NCBI GenBank assembly: GCA_964540795.1
Contig: CAZINX010000007.1
Span: forward strand, 1 to 64,000
Direction of reading: 5' to 3'
Source: Dichotomicrobium sp964540795
GTDB taxonomy: Bacteria > Pseudomonadota > Alphaproteobacteria > Rhizobiales > Rhodomicrobiaceae
Length of the DNA: 64,000 nucleotides
Below the pieces are notes generated by a model. It searched no databases. It was not told the DNA's origin and worked only from the letters and a program-made list of their open reading frames with translations. This document shows positions 8,107-21,581 of the stretch, in pieces (the first letter of the stretch is position 1; each line of letters opens with the position of its first letter). Position numbers and translations under genes: made by a program.

Positions 8107-9588
8107 TCAGTCCGAGTTGCGCCCGTTCTCGCGCGCCCCGACCACCAGCGTCAGCCCGTCAATCCGCCTGATTTCAACCGTGTCGCCCGGCTTGACGTCG
8201 ACATCGCCGCGCGCGTGCCAGCGGTCGCCCTGCGCGCGCACATAGCCCTCGCCATTCGCCCATTCCAGCACCTCCGCGGCTTCACCGACATACGGGTTCG
8301 GCCCGGCGGTGACCTTGCGCGTTTGCGAGCGCCACGCGTAGCCCAGCACGACGACGAGGAGCAGGCCGCTGGCGATCGCGGTGCCCGCGATCACGCCGGT
8401 GGACAGCTGATACTCCGGCACATCCGTGTCGATCAGGAAAAACGAGCCGATGACGAAGGCGGCCAGCCCGCCGAAGCCCAAGATGCCGAAAGACGGTGTC
8501 AGCGCCTCGGCGACCATGAAAGCCAGCCCGAGCAGAACGAGCGTCAGCCCGGCGTAATCGAGCGGCAGCTGGTTGAGCGAATACAGACCGATGACCAGGG
8601 AAATGACGCCGATGACGCCGGGACCGATGGTACCGGGATTGGCGAACTCGAAGATAAGCCCGTAGATGCCGATCAGCATGAATATGAAGGCGACATTCGG
8701 GTTTGCCAGGATGCCGAGGACTTTCGTGAGCGTGCTCGGCTCGAAGGTTTCAAGCTGGATGCCCTCGGTGTCGAGCGTGCGCTCCGCGCCGCCGATCTCG
8801 ACGGTCCGGCCGTCAGCCTGCTGCATCAGGTCGGTGGCGCTGGTGGCGACGATCTCGATCACGTTTTTGTCGAGAGCTTCGCTCGCGGAGATGCTGGAAG
8901 CCTGCCGCACCGCCTGCTCCGCCCATTCCGCGTTGCGCCCGCGCAGTTCGGCGAGGCTGCGGATGAAGGCGACCGCATCGTTCACGGCCTTGGCGCTGGC
9001 CGCATCTTCGGGCTGGCTCGGGCTTTCGGACTGGTTGTCGCCATCGGAGCCTTCTCCGTCCGCGCTGTCTCCGCCTTCGCTTTCCGAGCCGTTGCCCTCG
9101 TCGCCGCCGTCCTGATCCTGCGGTTCCGAGCCTGGCAGGCCGGGGGCGCCGCCCATCTGGACCGGGGTGGCCGCGCCAATGTTCGTGCCGGGCGCCATCG
9201 CGGCGATGTGGGTGGCGTACATGATGTATGTGCCCGCGCTGGCCGCGCGCGCGCCGGACGGCGCAACGTAGCCGATGACGGGGACAGGCGAGCCGGTGAT
9301 CGTCCGAATGATGTCGCGGGTGCTGGTGACGAGGCCGCCTGGCGTGTCGATGCGCAGGACCGCGAGCGTCGCGCCGCGGTTCTGGGCTTCCGCCAGCCCG
9401 TTTTCGATCAGCCGCGTCGCGGCGGGGCCGATCGCACCGTCGATCTCGATGACGAGGCCGCGCTTGATCGAAAGGGTTTCGGCATCGTCCTGCGCCTGCG
9501 TGTCCAGCATCGACGCGAAGAGCAGCGCCGCGCCAACGGCCATGCAGGCGAGGGCCAGCACGCGGAGGGCCGTGCGGGGCTTGCGCAT
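8107..9588 (-). CDS. NfeD-family ClpP-like membrane serine protease, long form
   Basis: 493 residues. Order: signal/anchor helix (about 8-28), ClpP/SppA-like protease domain, four or five membrane helices (about 280-410), and a C-terminal soluble OB-type NfeD domain (YVGEAAEVLEWANGEGYVRA). The protease part has GGLVTSTRDI and APSGARAASAGTYI, which holds the nucleophile Ser, followed by NIGAATPV. A long acidic Gly/Ser/Glu/Asp-rich insert (about 160-200) interrupts it before the AKAVNDAVAFIRSLAELRGRN helix. The neighbouring slipin is its usual partner. The pair is thought to act in membrane quality control; substrates in this group are not established. Confidence 0.88.
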   Translation of the reverse strand: MRKPRTALRVLALACMAVGAALLFASMLDTQAQDDAETLSIKRGLVIEIDGAIGPAATRLIENGLAEAQNRGATLAVLRIDTPGGLVTSTRDIIRTITGSPVPVIGYVAPSGARAASAGTYIMYATHIAAMAPGTNIGAATPVQMGGAPGLPGSEPQDQDGGDEGNGSESEGGDSADGEGSDGDNQSESPSQPEDAASAKAVNDAVAFIRSLAELRGRNAEWAEQAVRQASSISASEALDKNVIEIVATSATDLMQQADGRTVEIGGAERTLDTEGIQLETFEPSTLTKVLGILANPNVAFIFMLIGIYGLIFEFANPGTIGPGVIGVISLVIGLYSLNQLPLDYAGLTLVLLGLAFMVAEALTPSFGILGFGGLAAFVIGSFFLIDTDVPEYQLSTGVIAGTAIASGLLLVVVLGYAWRSQTRKVTAGPNPYVGEAAEVLEWANGEGYVRAQGDRWHARGDVDVKPGDTVEIRRIDGLTLVVGARENGRNSD

Positions 9589-9744
9589 GTGTCTCTCCCG
9601 ATTCTTCGGGCGGCGGTTGTCAGCTGATCGTCGTGCGCCGCATATCCGGGAGTGTATGGGAGGGTGGGCCTTTAAGCAACGCGCCGCGCCGGGTGCAATT
9701 ACCGCACCCGGAACACGGCCGCCAGCAGGCCGGAGGGTCGCGCG

Positions 9745-10536
9745 CTAGAGCGCGAGATACTGATGGCGCAACTCTTCGCTGTCGATAACCTCCTGCGCCG
9801 AACCATCGAAGACGATTTGCCCCATATCGAGGATGATGCAGCGGTCGGCGAGATGCAGCGCGGCGATCGCGTTCTGCTCCACGATGATCGTGGTGATGCC
9901 AAGCTTCTTGATGTCCTCCAGGATACGCTCGATCTCCTGCACGATCACCGGGGCGAGACCTTCATAAGGCTCATCCAGCAGCAGCAGCTTGATGTCCTGC
10001 GCAAGGGCGCGGGCGATCGCCAGCATCTGTTGTTCGCCGCCGGAGAGCGTCACGCCTTCCTGCCAGCGGCGCTCGCCCAGGCGCGGGAAGCTTTCGTAGA
10101 TGCGCTCGAAGCTCCAGCCGTGCGGCGCGGAGATCGTCGCCAGCTTGAGGTTTTCCTCCACCGTCAGGCCGGGGATGATGCGCCGGTCCTCCGGCACCAG
10201 CGCCACGCCCCTGCGAGAGGCCTCGTGCGCGGGCATCTCGTGAAGCGGGTCGTGGTCCAGCCAGATTTCGCCGTGCTTCAGCTGCGGGTTATCGAGCCGT
10301 GCGATGGTGCGCAGCGTGGAGGTCTTGCCCGCGCCGTTGCGGCCCAGCAGCGCGAGGATCTCGCCCTCGCGGATGTCGAAGCTAACCCCTTGAACGATGT
10401 AGCTTTCGCCGTAATAGGCATGAATTTCCCACGCCGAGAAGAAGGCGCGCTGACCGCCTTGCGACCTGACCGGCTCGACGGCCGGAGCGTGCTGCTTGCT
10501 GAAATCCACGCCGAGTTGCGCGCTTTGCTCACTCAT
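9745..10536 (-). CDS. livF: ABC transporter ATP-binding protein, LivF type
   Basis: 263 residues. Walker A LLGRNGAGKTSTLR, signature LSGGEQQMLAIARAL and Walker B LLLLDEP are complete. A roughly 30-residue N-terminal extension precedes the ABC domain. The start is ATG 10536, within ATGA that also holds the stop of livG, and GGAGGGG lies just upstream, so translation is coupled. It is the last gene of a five-gene importer operon of branched-chain amino acid type (binding protein, livH, livM, livG, livF). The ligand cannot be read from the ATPase. Confidence 0.88.
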   Translation of the reverse strand: MSEQSAQLGVDFSKQHAPAVEPVRSQGGQRAFFSAWEIHAYYGESYIVQGVSFDIREGEILALLGRNGAGKTSTLRTIARLDNPQLKHGEIWLDHDPLHEMPAHEASRRGVALVPEDRRIIPGLTVEENLKLATISAPHGWSFERIYESFPRLGERRWQEGVTLSGGEQQMLAIARALAQDIKLLLLDEPYEGLAPVIVQEIERILEDIKKLGITTIIVEQNAIAALHLADRCIILDMGQIVFDGSAQEVIDSEELRHQYLAL

Positions 10537-11288
10537 AGATGGGCCCCTCCGAGATAGGCTTCCTGCACTTTCGGGTCGCCTTTGATGGCGGTCGGCTCGC
10601 CCTCCACGAGGACGGTTCCCTGCGCCATCACGGATATCTTGTGCGCAAGGGAGAAGACGACATGCATGTCGTGCTCGATGACGACCTTGGTGATGCCGCG
10701 TTCGCCGATACGCTTGAGCAGGTCGATGGTCGCGTTGGTGTCGGCGCGCGACATGCCGGCCGTCGGCTCGTCGAGCAGCAGCAGCTTCGGGTGCTGAACG
10801 AGGCACATGGCCAGCTCCAGCCGGCGCTTGTCGCCGCGCGACAGGCTGGAAGCGGTCAAGTCCCTGAACTTGTATAGTCCGACCTCTTCGAGCACATGCT
10901 GCGCTTCCTCGATCACTTCGCGTTCGTGATCGGTGCGTTGCCAGGCATGGAAGTGGAAAGCGCCGTTGCGCCGCGCCAGCGCCGGAACGATGACGTTATC
11001 GATCAGCGACAGATCGGGAAAGATTTCCGGGGTCTGGAACACGCGCGAGACGCCGAGCTGGTTGATCTCGTGGGGACGCAAGCCCAGCAGGGACTCCCCG
11101 TTGAACGTCACGCTCCCGGTATCCGGCAACAGCCGGCCGACCATGCAGTTCAGCAGCGTCGATTTGCCCGCGCCGTTCGGCCCGATGATGGCGTGGACGC
11201 TGCCCGCCTCGACGTTGAGATTCACGTCGCGCAGGGCCTGCACGCCGCCGAAGTTCTTGTTTACGTCCCTGACTTCGAGAGTCGCCAC
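10533..11288 (-). CDS. livG: ABC transporter ATP-binding protein, LivG type
   Basis: 251 residues. Walker A IGPNGAGKSTLLNC and Walker B LLLLDEPTAGMS are normal. The signature reads LSRGDKRRLELAM, a variant of the usual LSGGQ. LivG-type subunits often vary here, so it is probably functional. The D-loop/H-loop region ends KVVIEHDMHVVF. It starts 12 bases after livM and ends in a 4-base overlap with livF, giving the usual heterodimeric ATPase pair of this transporter class. Confidence 0.88.
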   Translation of the reverse strand: MATLEVRDVNKNFGGVQALRDVNLNVEAGSVHAIIGPNGAGKSTLLNCMVGRLLPDTGSVTFNGESLLGLRPHEINQLGVSRVFQTPEIFPDLSLIDNVIVPALARRNGAFHFHAWQRTDHEREVIEEAQHVLEEVGLYKFRDLTASSLSRGDKRRLELAMCLVQHPKLLLLDEPTAGMSRADTNATIDLLKRIGERGITKVVIEHDMHVVFSLAHKISVMAQGTVLVEGEPTAIKGDPKVQEAYLGGAHL

Positions 11289-11300
11289 GGCACCGCCTCC

Positions 11301-12509
11301 CTACTCTGCCGGCTGCGCTTGCGCCGACGGCGCGCGTTCGCTCTGGTCCTTGTCCGGCGGCCGCCGGAACATATTCGCCAACCGGCTGAAACCTTCCATC
11401 AGTCCGCCGGGCAGGAAGATCACCACCAGCATGAACATCAGACCGAGAGTCATCAGCCATCCGTCGCCCACGAAAAGTTGCGCGACCGCCACCGCCGCTT
11501 CCTGCAAACCATCGGGAAGAAAGCCGAACATCTCGTTGAGATCGCCCTCATTCAGACGCGAGAAGATGTTCTCGAAATATTTGATCATGCCCGCGCCGAG
11601 CACCGGCCCCAGCAGCGTTCCGGCCCCGCCGAGGATGGTCATGAGCACAACCTCGCCGCTGGCGGTCCAGAACATTCGGTCAGCCCCCGCGAGAGGGTCC
11701 ACGGCCACCATCAGGCCGCCAGCCAAGCCCGCATACATGCCGGAAATCACGAAGACGACGAGCATGTAAGGCTTGGTGTTGATTCCGACATAGTTCAGCC
11801 GGGTCTGGTTGGATTTCACCGCGCGCAGCGTCATGCCGAAAGGCGAGCGGAAGATGCGTATCGAGATGTAAAAGGCGATCAGCATCATCAGGGCGCAGAA
11901 GTAGTAGCCGAAATTCAAAGTGAAGGCCCAGCCGCCCATGGTCAGATCGAAGCCGTCACGCATCGTGATCCCGAAAACGTTGGCGGCCGGGATCGACCGG
12001 GCGTCGTCGACGCCGTCGAGGATGCGAGGATCGGCAAGAGACAGTTGCAGCCCGGACTCGCCCGCCGTTATCGGCGTCAGCACCGAATAGGCCAGCGCGA
12101 ACGACATCTGCGCGAATGCGAGCGTCAGGATGGCGAAGTAGATGCCCGCGCGCCGCAGGCAGATGTAGCCGATCACAACGGAGAAAACGCCGGCGACGAT
12201 GATTGAGGCGGCGATCGCCGGCAACACGTTCACCGTCAGCAGCTTCATCATCCACACCCCGGCATAAGAGCCGATGCCGAGGAAGGCGGCGTGACCGAAC
12301 GACAGATAGCCGGTCAGTCCGAACAGCAGGTTGAAGCCGATCGCGAAGATGCCGAAGATCACAAAGCGCTGCAAAAGGTCGGGATACCCAGCGTTGAACC
12401 GCGCCATCCCGGAATCTACCGGGAAGGGGTTCAGCAGAAAGGGCGCCAGGATGGCGAGCGCCGTCACGAACAGAAACAGATAAAGGTCCTTGCGCTGCAG
12501 TCCTAGCAT
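11301..12509 (-). CDS. livM: ABC transporter permease, LivM type
   Basis: 402 residues, about ten hydrophobic segments. The family signatures include FAIGFNLLFGLTGYLSFGHAAFLGIGSY (quoted by its key FGHAAFLG) near residue 70 and a coupling-helix region near GGAGTLLGPVLGA. A long loop (about 150-195) between membrane helices is typical of LivM proteins. The C-terminal tail is charged and Gln/Pro-rich. Four bases separate it from livH upstream. With LivH it forms the membrane channel of the importer. Confidence 0.88.
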   Translation of the reverse strand: MLGLQRKDLYLFLFVTALAILAPFLLNPFPVDSGMARFNAGYPDLLQRFVIFGIFAIGFNLLFGLTGYLSFGHAAFLGIGSYAGVWMMKLLTVNVLPAIAASIIVAGVFSVVIGYICLRRAGIYFAILTLAFAQMSFALAYSVLTPITAGESGLQLSLADPRILDGVDDARSIPAANVFGITMRDGFDLTMGGWAFTLNFGYYFCALMMLIAFYISIRIFRSPFGMTLRAVKSNQTRLNYVGINTKPYMLVVFVISGMYAGLAGGLMVAVDPLAGADRMFWTASGEVVLMTILGGAGTLLGPVLGAGMIKYFENIFSRLNEGDLNEMFGFLPDGLQEAAVAVAQLFVGDGWLMTLGLMFMLVVIFLPGGLMEGFSRLANMFRRPPDKDQSERAPSAQAQPAE

Positions 12510-12513
12510 GATC

Positions 12514-13557
12514 TCACTCCTCCATTACGCCCTTTTGGCCCATCAGGCCGCGCGGACGCACGAGCAGCACGATGATCGCGACAAGATAGATGATGATCTG
12601 GTTGATGCCCGGAATCAGGTCGATCACCGCGCTCATCGAGGCGAAGCTCTCAAGAATGCCGAGCAGGAAACCCGCGGCGACGGCGCCCGGGAGGCTGCCC
12701 ATTCCGCCGACCACGACCACAACGAAGCTGAGGACGAGGAAGTTCATCCCCATGTTGTAGTTCGGCGAAACGATCGGTGTGTACATGACGCCCGCGAGGC
12801 CGGCCACGATCGCCGCGATCGCGAACATGATCGTGAAGCGCCGCCCAATATTGATGCCCAAAAGACCCACCGTTTCCCGGTCGGCCATGCCCGCGCGAAC
12901 GACCATGCCGAAGGTGGTGTATCTGAGGAAGGCAAAGACCGCGCCGATCACAAGGACAGCGAAACAGAAATAGATCAGCCGCCAATAGGGATACATGATC
13001 GTAAACGGATCGACTCCTATCCAGACTCCGAAGTCGAAAGTGCCGCGAAAAGCATCGGGCGCCGGCATGGAGATCGGGTTCGCGCCGTAAAAATACTTGA
13101 TGATCTGCTGGAGTACGATGGCGAGACCGAAAGTCACCAAAATCTGGTCGGCGTGCGGACGCTTGTAAAAATGCTTTATCAGCCCGCGCTCCATCACGAG
13201 GCCGATCAACCCCATGACGGGTATCGCAAATAGAATGGATAACGGCACCGACCAGTCTATCAGGAATGTGCCTACTGCTTCGCCGAACCATGCCTCGACG
13301 TAAGGGGTCTCCACCTTCAACGGGTTGCCGAGAAAATCCGTTCGCGTCGGGTCGACCGTCTCGAACGAGGCCGTGAACAGCGTGTTGATCGTCACGGCGC
13401 AAAATGCGCCGATAGCGAACAGCGCGCCGTGAGCGAAGTTCACCACGCCGAGCGTGCCGAAGATCAGGGTAAGCCCCAGCGCGATCAGCGCGTAGGCCGA
13501 CCCCTTATCGAGACCGTTAAGTATCTGCAGGAGTATCGCGTCCATCGCATCCACCAT
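12514..13557 (-). CDS. livH: ABC transporter permease, LivH type
   Basis: 347 residues, about eight or nine membrane helices. Family features: LNGLDKGSAYALIALGLTLIFG at the N-terminus (key GSAYALIALG), NFAHGALFAIGAF, and VVGGMGSLPGAVAAGFLLG near the C-terminus. A loop of about 45 residues after the second helix (around 55-95) is longer than in E. coli LivH. An internal ATG five codons in is an alternative start. A roughly 100-base spacer with two strong hairpins separates it from the binding-protein gene upstream. Confidence 0.88.
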   Translation of the reverse strand: MVDAMDAILLQILNGLDKGSAYALIALGLTLIFGTLGVVNFAHGALFAIGAFCAVTINTLFTASFETVDPTRTDFLGNPLKVETPYVEAWFGEAVGTFLIDWSVPLSILFAIPVMGLIGLVMERGLIKHFYKRPHADQILVTFGLAIVLQQIIKYFYGANPISMPAPDAFRGTFDFGVWIGVDPFTIMYPYWRLIYFCFAVLVIGAVFAFLRYTTFGMVVRAGMADRETVGLLGINIGRRFTIMFAIAAIVAGLAGVMYTPIVSPNYNMGMNFLVLSFVVVVVGGMGSLPGAVAAGFLLGILESFASMSAVIDLIPGINQIIIYLVAIIVLLVRPRGLMGQKGVMEE

Positions 13558-13572
13558 CGCGATTGTCGTCTC

Positions 13573-13633
13573 CCGCCTTCAAGGCGGCGGAAAACATGGC
13601 CGGCCGGTCAGGCGGCCGCTTGAGGCGGCCGCC
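13573..13633 (-). promoter_or_regulatory. Two hairpins in the spacer between binding-protein gene and livH
   Basis: Stem 1 is CCGCCTT/AAGGCGG (13573-13587, one-base centre). Stem 2 is a perfect 9-bp GGCGGCCGC/GCGGCCGCC with a 5-base loop (13611-13633). Neither has a T-run. On the minus-strand transcript they follow the stop of the binding-protein gene. They could protect that part of the mRNA or partly stop transcription, a common way to make more binding protein than permease. Confidence 0.55.
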
Positions 13634-13658
13634 CACGCCGTTCCGGGATCAGGCGCGA

Positions 13659-15080
13659 TCAGGCTCCCGGGTTGCACTCGCCCAGTTCGCCGCCGGCGAA
13701 CTGCGGATGGTCGCTGTCGTACCAGACCTGCTCAACCGGGGTGACTTCGACGATTTCGAGAAGGTCGAATTCGGATTCAGGGTTCTCCTTGCCCTTCACC
13801 ACAAGCACGTCCTTGAAGCACTGATGGTCCGCCGCGCGATACAGCGTCGGGCCGTTGCCCAGGCCATCGAAGACGAAGCCCTTGTTCTCCGGGTGATCGA
13901 TGCCAGGCAGACCATCGCCCGTCTCCAGCGCCTCGACGACGGCGCAGGGATTGAACGAACCGGCGCGCTCGACCGCGTCGGCATAGATGAGCGCCTGGCA
14001 GTAGCCGGTATGCGCGGCCTGGCTCGGCGGGAAGCCGTATTTGTTGCCGAAGGACCGCACGAACGCCTTGGAGCCCTCATCGTCCAGCGACCAGTGCCAG
14101 TTGGTCGAGCCGAAGATGCCGGACACGTTCTCTCCCGCGCCCTGCGCCATGAGGCGGCTGTAGAGCGGCACGACGATCTGGAAGTCCTTGCCATTCGCCT
14201 GAGCTTCGCGCAGGCCGAATTCGACGGCGTTGGTGAGCGAGTTGACCATGTCGCCACCGTAATGCACCAGTACCAGCGTATCCGCGCCGGAGCCGAGAAC
14301 CGGGTTGATGTAGGACGAGAAGTCGCCAGCGCCGAGCGGGGTGAGCACCTTGTTGACGGTTTCCCAGCCGATCGCCTCGGTGGCTTCCGAGATCGCCTGC
14401 TCGGTGGTGTAGCCCCAGTTGTAGTCGGCGGTGAGGTAATAGGCCTTGCGGTCCGCGCCGTAGGCGTTCTTCAGAACCGGGGCCAGCGCCGCGCCGGACA
14501 TGTAGGAGTTGAAGAAGTGGCGGAATCCGTTGGCGCGCTTGTCCTTGCCAGTGGTGTCGTTGGCGTGGGTCAGACCGGACATGAAGATCACGCCCGCCTC
14601 CTGGCAGAGCGCCTGGACCGCAACCGCCGGGCCGGAGGACGAACCGCCGGTGATCATGATCGCGCCGTCCTTCTCGATCATCGAGCGGGCCGAGGCGCGC
14701 GCGGCGTCGGTCTTGGTCTGGGTGTCGCCGGTCACGTACTCGACCTTCTTGCCGAGGATGCCCTGGCCGGTCAGCGCGGTTGGCGAACCGTCGGCGTATT
14801 TGAAGGTTTCCAGCATACCGTTGTCGGCGCCAGTCCCATTCAGGTGCTCGACCGCCAGTTCATAGGCGCGAAGCTGGTCAGCGCCCTCGTCGGCATACGC
14901 GCCGGACTGCGGAACGTTGAAGCCGAGCGTCACGGTCGAGCCGGTCGGCGCGTTGCGGTACTCGTCGGCCCAGGCGTTGCGGATGAAGTGGAACGGGGCG
15001 GTTCCGGCAAGCGCGATGGCCGCCGTTCCGGCGCCCGCCTTGAGCACGGTGCGACGTGACAGGGTCTTCTTGGTCATCAA
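13659..15080 (-). CDS. ABC transporter substrate-binding protein (branched-chain amino acid type), Tat-exported
   Basis: 473 residues. The N-terminus has a twin-arginine signal (LSRRTVLKAGAG, then a hydrophobic stretch ending near AWADE). The rest is a periplasmic-binding fold of the Leu/Ile/Val group: GFNVPQSGAYADEG, ITGGSSSGPAVAVQALCQEAGVIF, TADYNWGYTTEQAISE. The protein is longer than E. coli LivJ and more like proteins for amides, urea or aromatic acids, so the ligand is open. GGGAGGAAACG precedes the ATG. It heads the livHMGF genes. Location 8 kb from the amine demethylase genes makes a quaternary amine one candidate ligand, but that is inference. Confidence 0.85.
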   Translation of the reverse strand: MMTKKTLSRRTVLKAGAGTAAIALAGTAPFHFIRNAWADEYRNAPTGSTVTLGFNVPQSGAYADEGADQLRAYELAVEHLNGTGADNGMLETFKYADGSPTALTGQGILGKKVEYVTGDTQTKTDAARASARSMIEKDGAIMITGGSSSGPAVAVQALCQEAGVIFMSGLTHANDTTGKDKRANGFRHFFNSYMSGAALAPVLKNAYGADRKAYYLTADYNWGYTTEQAISEATEAIGWETVNKVLTPLGAGDFSSYINPVLGSGADTLVLVHYGGDMVNSLTNAVEFGLREAQANGKDFQIVVPLYSRLMAQGAGENVSGIFGSTNWHWSLDDEGSKAFVRSFGNKYGFPPSQAAHTGYCQALIYADAVERAGSFNPCAVVEALETGDGLPGIDHPENKGFVFDGLGNGPTLYRAADHQCFKDVLVVKGKENPESEFDLLEIVEVTPVEQVWYDSDHPQFAGGELGECNPGA

Positions 15081-15280
15081 ACGTTTCCTCCCTTACGATG
15101 GTTAGGCGGCAGGACCGCCGGCTTTATTTTTACGGCTTCTTGAGCAATAAATCATCTGACCTGACGGCGATATTGGCTAAAAGGTCATTAGACTTTCGTC
15201 GCCATTCGCCCCCAGAAAAGGCAGATGCCTGGCGGCCTGCCCGGGGCAGCGCGCCAACTGCCTGAATTGCTCTGGGCGAA

Positions 15281-16699
15281 TTATCGCGGCAGGAGGCTCT
15301 CGCCCATGAGAAACTCGTCGATAGCCCGCGCCGCCTGACGGCCTTCGCGGATCGCCCACACGACAAGAGACTGCCCGCGGCGCATATCGCCCGCGACGAA
15401 TATCTTATCGCGAGACGTTAAATATTTCTGATCGTCGGCCGCCACGTTTCCGCGCTCGGTCAATTTCAGGCCAAGCCGCGCCACCGGACCGTCATGGCGC
15501 GGGTGGACGAAGCCCATCGCCAGCAGGACGAGGTCGCCGCGCATCTGGAACTCGGTGCCGGGGACCTTCTGCATCTTCTCGTCGACACGAACGCAATGAA
15601 GCTGCTCCACCTTGCCGTTCGCGCCGGTGAATTTCTCGGTCATCACGCTCCAGTCGCGGTGCGCGCCCTCCTCCTGGCTTGACGAGGTGCGCAACTTGAG
15701 CGGCCAGTGCGGCCAGGTCAGCAGCTTGTTCTCCTTCTCCGGCGGCCTCGGCATGATCTCCAGCTGCGTGACCGACGCGGCTCCTTGCCGGAACGACGTG
15801 CCGATGCAGTCCGAGCCGGTGTCGCCGCCGCCAATGACGATGACATGCTTGCCGGTCGCGCTCAGAGGTTCGACATCGCCCAGAGGTTCACCGGAAATGC
15901 GGCGGTTCTGCTGCGTCAGGAAATCCATCGCGAAATGGATGCCGTCCAGCTCGCGGCCGGGAATCGGCAGATCGCGCGGGTGCTCTGCGCCGCCGGCCAG
16001 CAGGACAGCGTCAAAATCGCGCTCTAGTTCCTCCGCGCTGATATCCTCGCCGACTTCCGTGTTGCAGTGGAACGTGACGCCCTCGGCCTCCATCTGAGCG
16101 ACCCGGCGCTCGACGATGTGTTTTTCCATCTTGAAATCGGGGATTCCGTAGCGCATCAGTCCGCCGGGATGGGCGTTGCGCTCATAGACGTGGACCTCGT
16201 GGCCCGTGCGCGCGAGCTGCTGCGCCGCAGCCATGCCCGCGGGGCCGGAGCCGATAACGGCCACGCGCTTGCCGGTCTTGTGCGCAGGCGGCTGCGGCGT
16301 CACCCAGCCTGCGTCGAAAGCCTTGTCCGCGATGGATTTTTCGATGGCCTTGATGCTCACCGGCGAGTCTTCAAGGTTGAGCGTACAGGCCGCTTCGCAG
16401 GGCGCCGGGCACACGCGGCCCGTCACTTCCGGGAAGTTGTTGGTCGAGTGCAGGTTGCGCGCCGCCTCTTCCCAGTCGCCGTGATAGACGAGGTCGTTCC
16501 AGTCCGGGATCTGGTTGTTGACCGGACAGCCGGTGTGGCAATACGGGATGCCGCAATCCATGCAGCGCGCTGCCTGCTTCTGCGTCTCGCCTTCGGGCAG
16601 CGGCACAATGAATTCGCGGAACGTCTTGATCCGCTCCTCCGGCGGCTCATAGCCCAGATCGCGCCGATCGATTTCCAGAAAGCCCGTAACCTTTCCCAT
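15281..16699 (-). CDS. gltD: Glutamate synthase (NADPH) small subunit
   Basis: 472 residues. N-terminal cysteines for the two [4Fe-4S] clusters (CMDCGIPYCHTGCPVNNQIP and CPAPCEAACTLN). FAD-binding motif VIGSGPAGMAAAQQL (about 150) and NADPH-binding motif VIGGGDTGSDCIGT (about 290) follow. The C-terminal motif is KIFVAGDMRRGQSLVVWAI. It passes electrons from NADPH to the large subunit GltB, 170 bases upstream on the same strand. ATG 16699 is chosen because AGGGGA lies upstream; the frame is open six codons further to a TTG. Confidence 0.93.
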   Translation of the reverse strand: MGKVTGFLEIDRRDLGYEPPEERIKTFREFIVPLPEGETQKQAARCMDCGIPYCHTGCPVNNQIPDWNDLVYHGDWEEAARNLHSTNNFPEVTGRVCPAPCEAACTLNLEDSPVSIKAIEKSIADKAFDAGWVTPQPPAHKTGKRVAVIGSGPAGMAAAQQLARTGHEVHVYERNAHPGGLMRYGIPDFKMEKHIVERRVAQMEAEGVTFHCNTEVGEDISAEELERDFDAVLLAGGAEHPRDLPIPGRELDGIHFAMDFLTQQNRRISGEPLGDVEPLSATGKHVIVIGGGDTGSDCIGTSFRQGAASVTQLEIMPRPPEKENKLLTWPHWPLKLRTSSSQEEGAHRDWSVMTEKFTGANGKVEQLHCVRVDEKMQKVPGTEFQMRGDLVLLAMGFVHPRHDGPVARLGLKLTERGNVAADDQKYLTSRDKIFVAGDMRRGQSLVVWAIREGRQAARAIDEFLMGESLLPR

Positions 16700-16774
16700 G
16701 CACTCATCCCCTAACAACTTTCGCCTGATGGCGCAAAACGCCGATTAGCGCACGCCCGGTGCAGTCAGAACTGT

Positions 16775-16856
16775 GTCATTGCGAGGCCCGCAAGGGCCGA
16801 AGCAATCCAGCCGAATAGACTGGCGCTCTGGATTGCTTCGCTGCGCTCGCAATGAC
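16775..16856. repeat. Dispersed palindromic repeat between gltB and gltD
   Basis: Left arm 16775-16810 begins GTCATTGCGAG and ends CGAAGCAATCCAG. Right arm 16828-16856 is its inverted counterpart, differing by a short insertion. Nearly identical sequence (cattgcgag...gaagcaatcca) recurs as a repetitive hairpin in many proteobacterial genomes. On the gltB-gltD transcript it would form a long stem and could stabilise the gltB mRNA or reduce read-through into gltD. Only this copy is present in the window. Confidence 0.75.
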
Positions 16857-16868
16857 GGAACAGATAGC

Positions 16869-21581
<4,713 letters not shown>

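Noticed and set aside
9741..9754. Palindrome CGCGCTAGAGCGCG at the livF stop as a terminator
   Set aside because: The centre is only two bases wide, so no normal hairpin loop can form, and no T-run follows.
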